Shown piece by piece: positions 24,408 through 25,316 of a stretch of DNA of 25,316 bases. Below the pieces are notes generated by a model. It saw only the letters and a list, made by a program, of their open reading frames with translations, ran no database searches and was not told the DNA's origin. This DNA is from an uncultured Clostridia bacterium (GTDB taxonomy: Bacteria; Bacillota; Clostridia; Christensenellales; Aristaeellaceae): positions 1-25,316 of the forward strand of contig CAKUFI010000041.1 of NCBI GenBank assembly GCA_934647305.1. The letters run 5' to 3'. A program made the position numbers and the translations under genes. Position 1 is the first letter of the stretch, and every line of letters begins with the position of its first letter.

Positions 24408-24414
24408 GCGGGGC
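24393..24414 (-). terminator. Hairpin downstream of the 128-residue protein gene
   Basis: Perfect 8-bp GC arms (GCCCCGCC 24393-24400, GGCGGGGC 24407-24414) enclose a 6-base loop. On the minus strand the stem is followed by GTTCTCC, so the T-run is poor. It starts 18 bases beyond the stop of the gene at 24433 and probably ends its transcript. Confidence 0.5.
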
Positions 24415-24432
24415 GGATTGATTATTTGATAC

Positions 24433-24819
24433 TTAATTCGCAGGCACCCATGTCGTGCCGTCAAACAAATATCGATGTCTCCCCGAATCAGAGGAATCGA
24501 TGTAAAAATCACTTGTTCCTTCTATCCAGCCATAGCCTTCTGCAAAACCGCTGTAATACCAAAAATCATCTGTTACAAATACCGTTTTCGGGCAGCCAGG
24601 GCCTTGATTCCCCAATTGAATGACAGAGTACATAAGATACTGTTCAGTTGAATCCGAGAGTTCCACCAAGTAATATGTGCCGTCAGACGACGGTATTCCC
24701 ACAGTTTGATTGCTTCGCACGACTCTAAAATCATAGCCTGCAAAATGCAGTATGACTACCAAAATACACACCGCTACTGCCATTAGCAGCATCGACGATA
24801 GTACATATCTTTTGTTCAT
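24433..24819 (-). CDS. Signal-anchored small protein next to RHS remnants, putative cargo/immunity-type
   Basis: The 128-residue protein has an N-terminal membrane anchor or uncleaved signal (LSSMLLMAVAVCILVVILHF). An extracytoplasmic domain follows, with DGTYYLVELSDSTEQYLMY and a C-terminal strand set, GWIEGTSDFYIDSSDSGRHR, ending YLFDGTTWVP. I do not recognise the family. AGGAGG lies 7 bases before ATG 24819, so it looks functional. It is AT-richer than the core genome and is bracketed by the two RHS core fragments. A small intact gene directly after an RHS C-terminus is the classical place for an immunity gene; that role is inference. Confidence 0.65.
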   Translation of the reverse strand: MNKRYVLSSMLLMAVAVCILVVILHFAGYDFRVVRSNQTVGIPSSDGTYYLVELSDSTEQYLMYSVIQLGNQGPGCPKTVFVTDDFWYYSGFAEGYGWIEGTSDFYIDSSDSGRHRYLFDGTTWVPAN

Positions 24820-24933
24820 TGAAAGCCTCCTGTCATATGTTGGCCAGCAATATACCTTTAAGGTAACTAATAACGTCTGTCGCTATCTTGTCATAGCATC
24901 CGTCCGGATCACACTTGATTATCGCAGCACTTT

Positions 24934-25193
24934 TCAAATAGCAGAATATGTCGTGCTGTAAAACAGTACCTCACTGCCAATATAATTGTCCGCATTCAGG
25001 AACCGCCCGATTTCAGGGTTGTAGTACCTGCTTCTGAGGCAATACATCCCCGTCTCGCTGTCGTAGATATAACCCCGTACCTGAACGGATTCAGCACGCC
25101 CAGCCAGTTCTAGATCGGCAGCTGGTCGCTCGCGTACGTCGCGCGTCCCCACGCATCGTACTTGTATTCTACCACAACCGTGCTGTTCGCGTC
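24934..25193 (-). pseudogene. RHS core fragment B, frameshifted
   Basis: On the minus strand, DANSTVVVEYKYDAWGRATY is followed, with frame changes, by NPFRY and then GYIYDSETGMYCLRSRYYNP and EIGRFLNADNYIGS. This is the hallmark C-terminal core of RHS/YD-repeat toxins. An in-frame TAG lies just before the NPFRY segment. Loss of one base within the NPFRYRGY codons (about 25070-25075) throws the two halves out of frame. A short tail (EVLFYSTTYSAI) ends at TGA 24934. Only the last part of the core remains, with no complete toxin domain. Confidence 0.8.
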
Positions 25194-25230
25194 AAGGCGT
25201 TATGGCAGGGAGAACGCCCCGGGGGGGAAG
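25117..25230. repeat. 114-bp direct repeat, copy B
   Basis: This is the partner of 24294-24407 and carries the RHS VVVEY-K-YDAWGR stretch in frame with fragment B. The right end has lost the hairpin arm present in copy A (C99-C100 are replaced by G). It ends 12 bases before the rRNA operon terminator. Confidence 0.9.
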
Positions 25231-25242
25231 CAGAGCAAGTGT

Positions 25243-25279
25243 ACAAAAAACAGGAGCATGTCATCGACATGCTCCTGTT
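25243..25279 (-). terminator. Intrinsic terminator of the rRNA operon
   Basis: On the minus strand, 12-bp arms (AACAGGAGCATG and CATGCTCCTGTT, at 25249-25260 and 25268-25279) enclose a 7-base loop, and TTTT follows the stem. It lies directly downstream of the 5S rRNA 3' end. Confidence 0.92.
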
Positions 25280-25280
25280 G

Positions 25281-25316
25281 GAATCCGGCAGCGACCTACT
25301 CTCCCGGGCCGTTTCC
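25281..25316 (-). rRNA. rrf: 5S rRNA, 3' end only
   Basis: On the minus strand the window edge reads GGGAGAGTAGGTCGCTGCCG, the universally conserved 3' part of bacterial 5S rRNA, then GATTCC and the terminator. The remainder lies beyond the window, so a minus-strand rRNA operon ends here. The exact 3' base is uncertain by two or three positions. Confidence 0.9.

Overview
The window reads as chromosomal DNA of a GC-rich member of the Bacillota, most likely Clostridia. The evidence is the linked block thyX-rlmB-yacP-sigH with mrnC, a spore-former-type SigH, AGGAGG-type ribosome binding sites, sigma-A promoters with TTGACA/TATAAT elements, and SecA with a zinc-binding tail. I cannot name a genus from sequence alone.

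Positions 1-345 hold mostly hairpins. From about 345 to 19,320 every recognised gene is on the minus strand, so transcription runs right to left. In transcription order the genes are: secA; an APH-type kinase coupled to it by a GTGA overlap; prfB; a DUF1461-type membrane protein; tsaD; a 250-bp intergenic region packed with DnaA boxes; rhaB; mrnC; thyX; rlmB; yacP; sigH; a MacB/LolD-type ABC ATPase; a structured intercistronic region; a secreted CARDB-like protein; an FtsX/MacB-type permease; a beta-helix (GH28-like) protein; and a radical SAM protein. The ATPase, secreted protein and permease probably form one envelope ABC system. The beta-helix and radical SAM genes follow with no obvious terminator between them.

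The esterase gene (19,509-20,291, plus) diverges from secA. It is followed by a tRNA-Val(GAC) gene with a textbook promoter and terminator. Between this tRNA and the 3' end of a 5S rRNA gene at the right edge (minus strand) lies about 4.7 kb of accessory DNA, much of it AT-richer. It contains a DUF5677-like gene, decayed gene pieces (DUF4177-like with an amber codon, an AraC C-terminus), small membrane or secreted proteins, and two decayed RHS core fragments inside a 114-bp direct repeat. This resembles the downstream end of an RHS polymorphic-toxin locus with leftover cargo or immunity-type genes.

The strongest unusual signals are: the DnaA-box cluster beside tsaD; the RHS graveyard next to the rRNA operon; a zinc-ribbon module found twice in front of unrelated membrane or extracytoplasmic segments, once apparently broken by a frameshift; and large palindromes of a recurring type.
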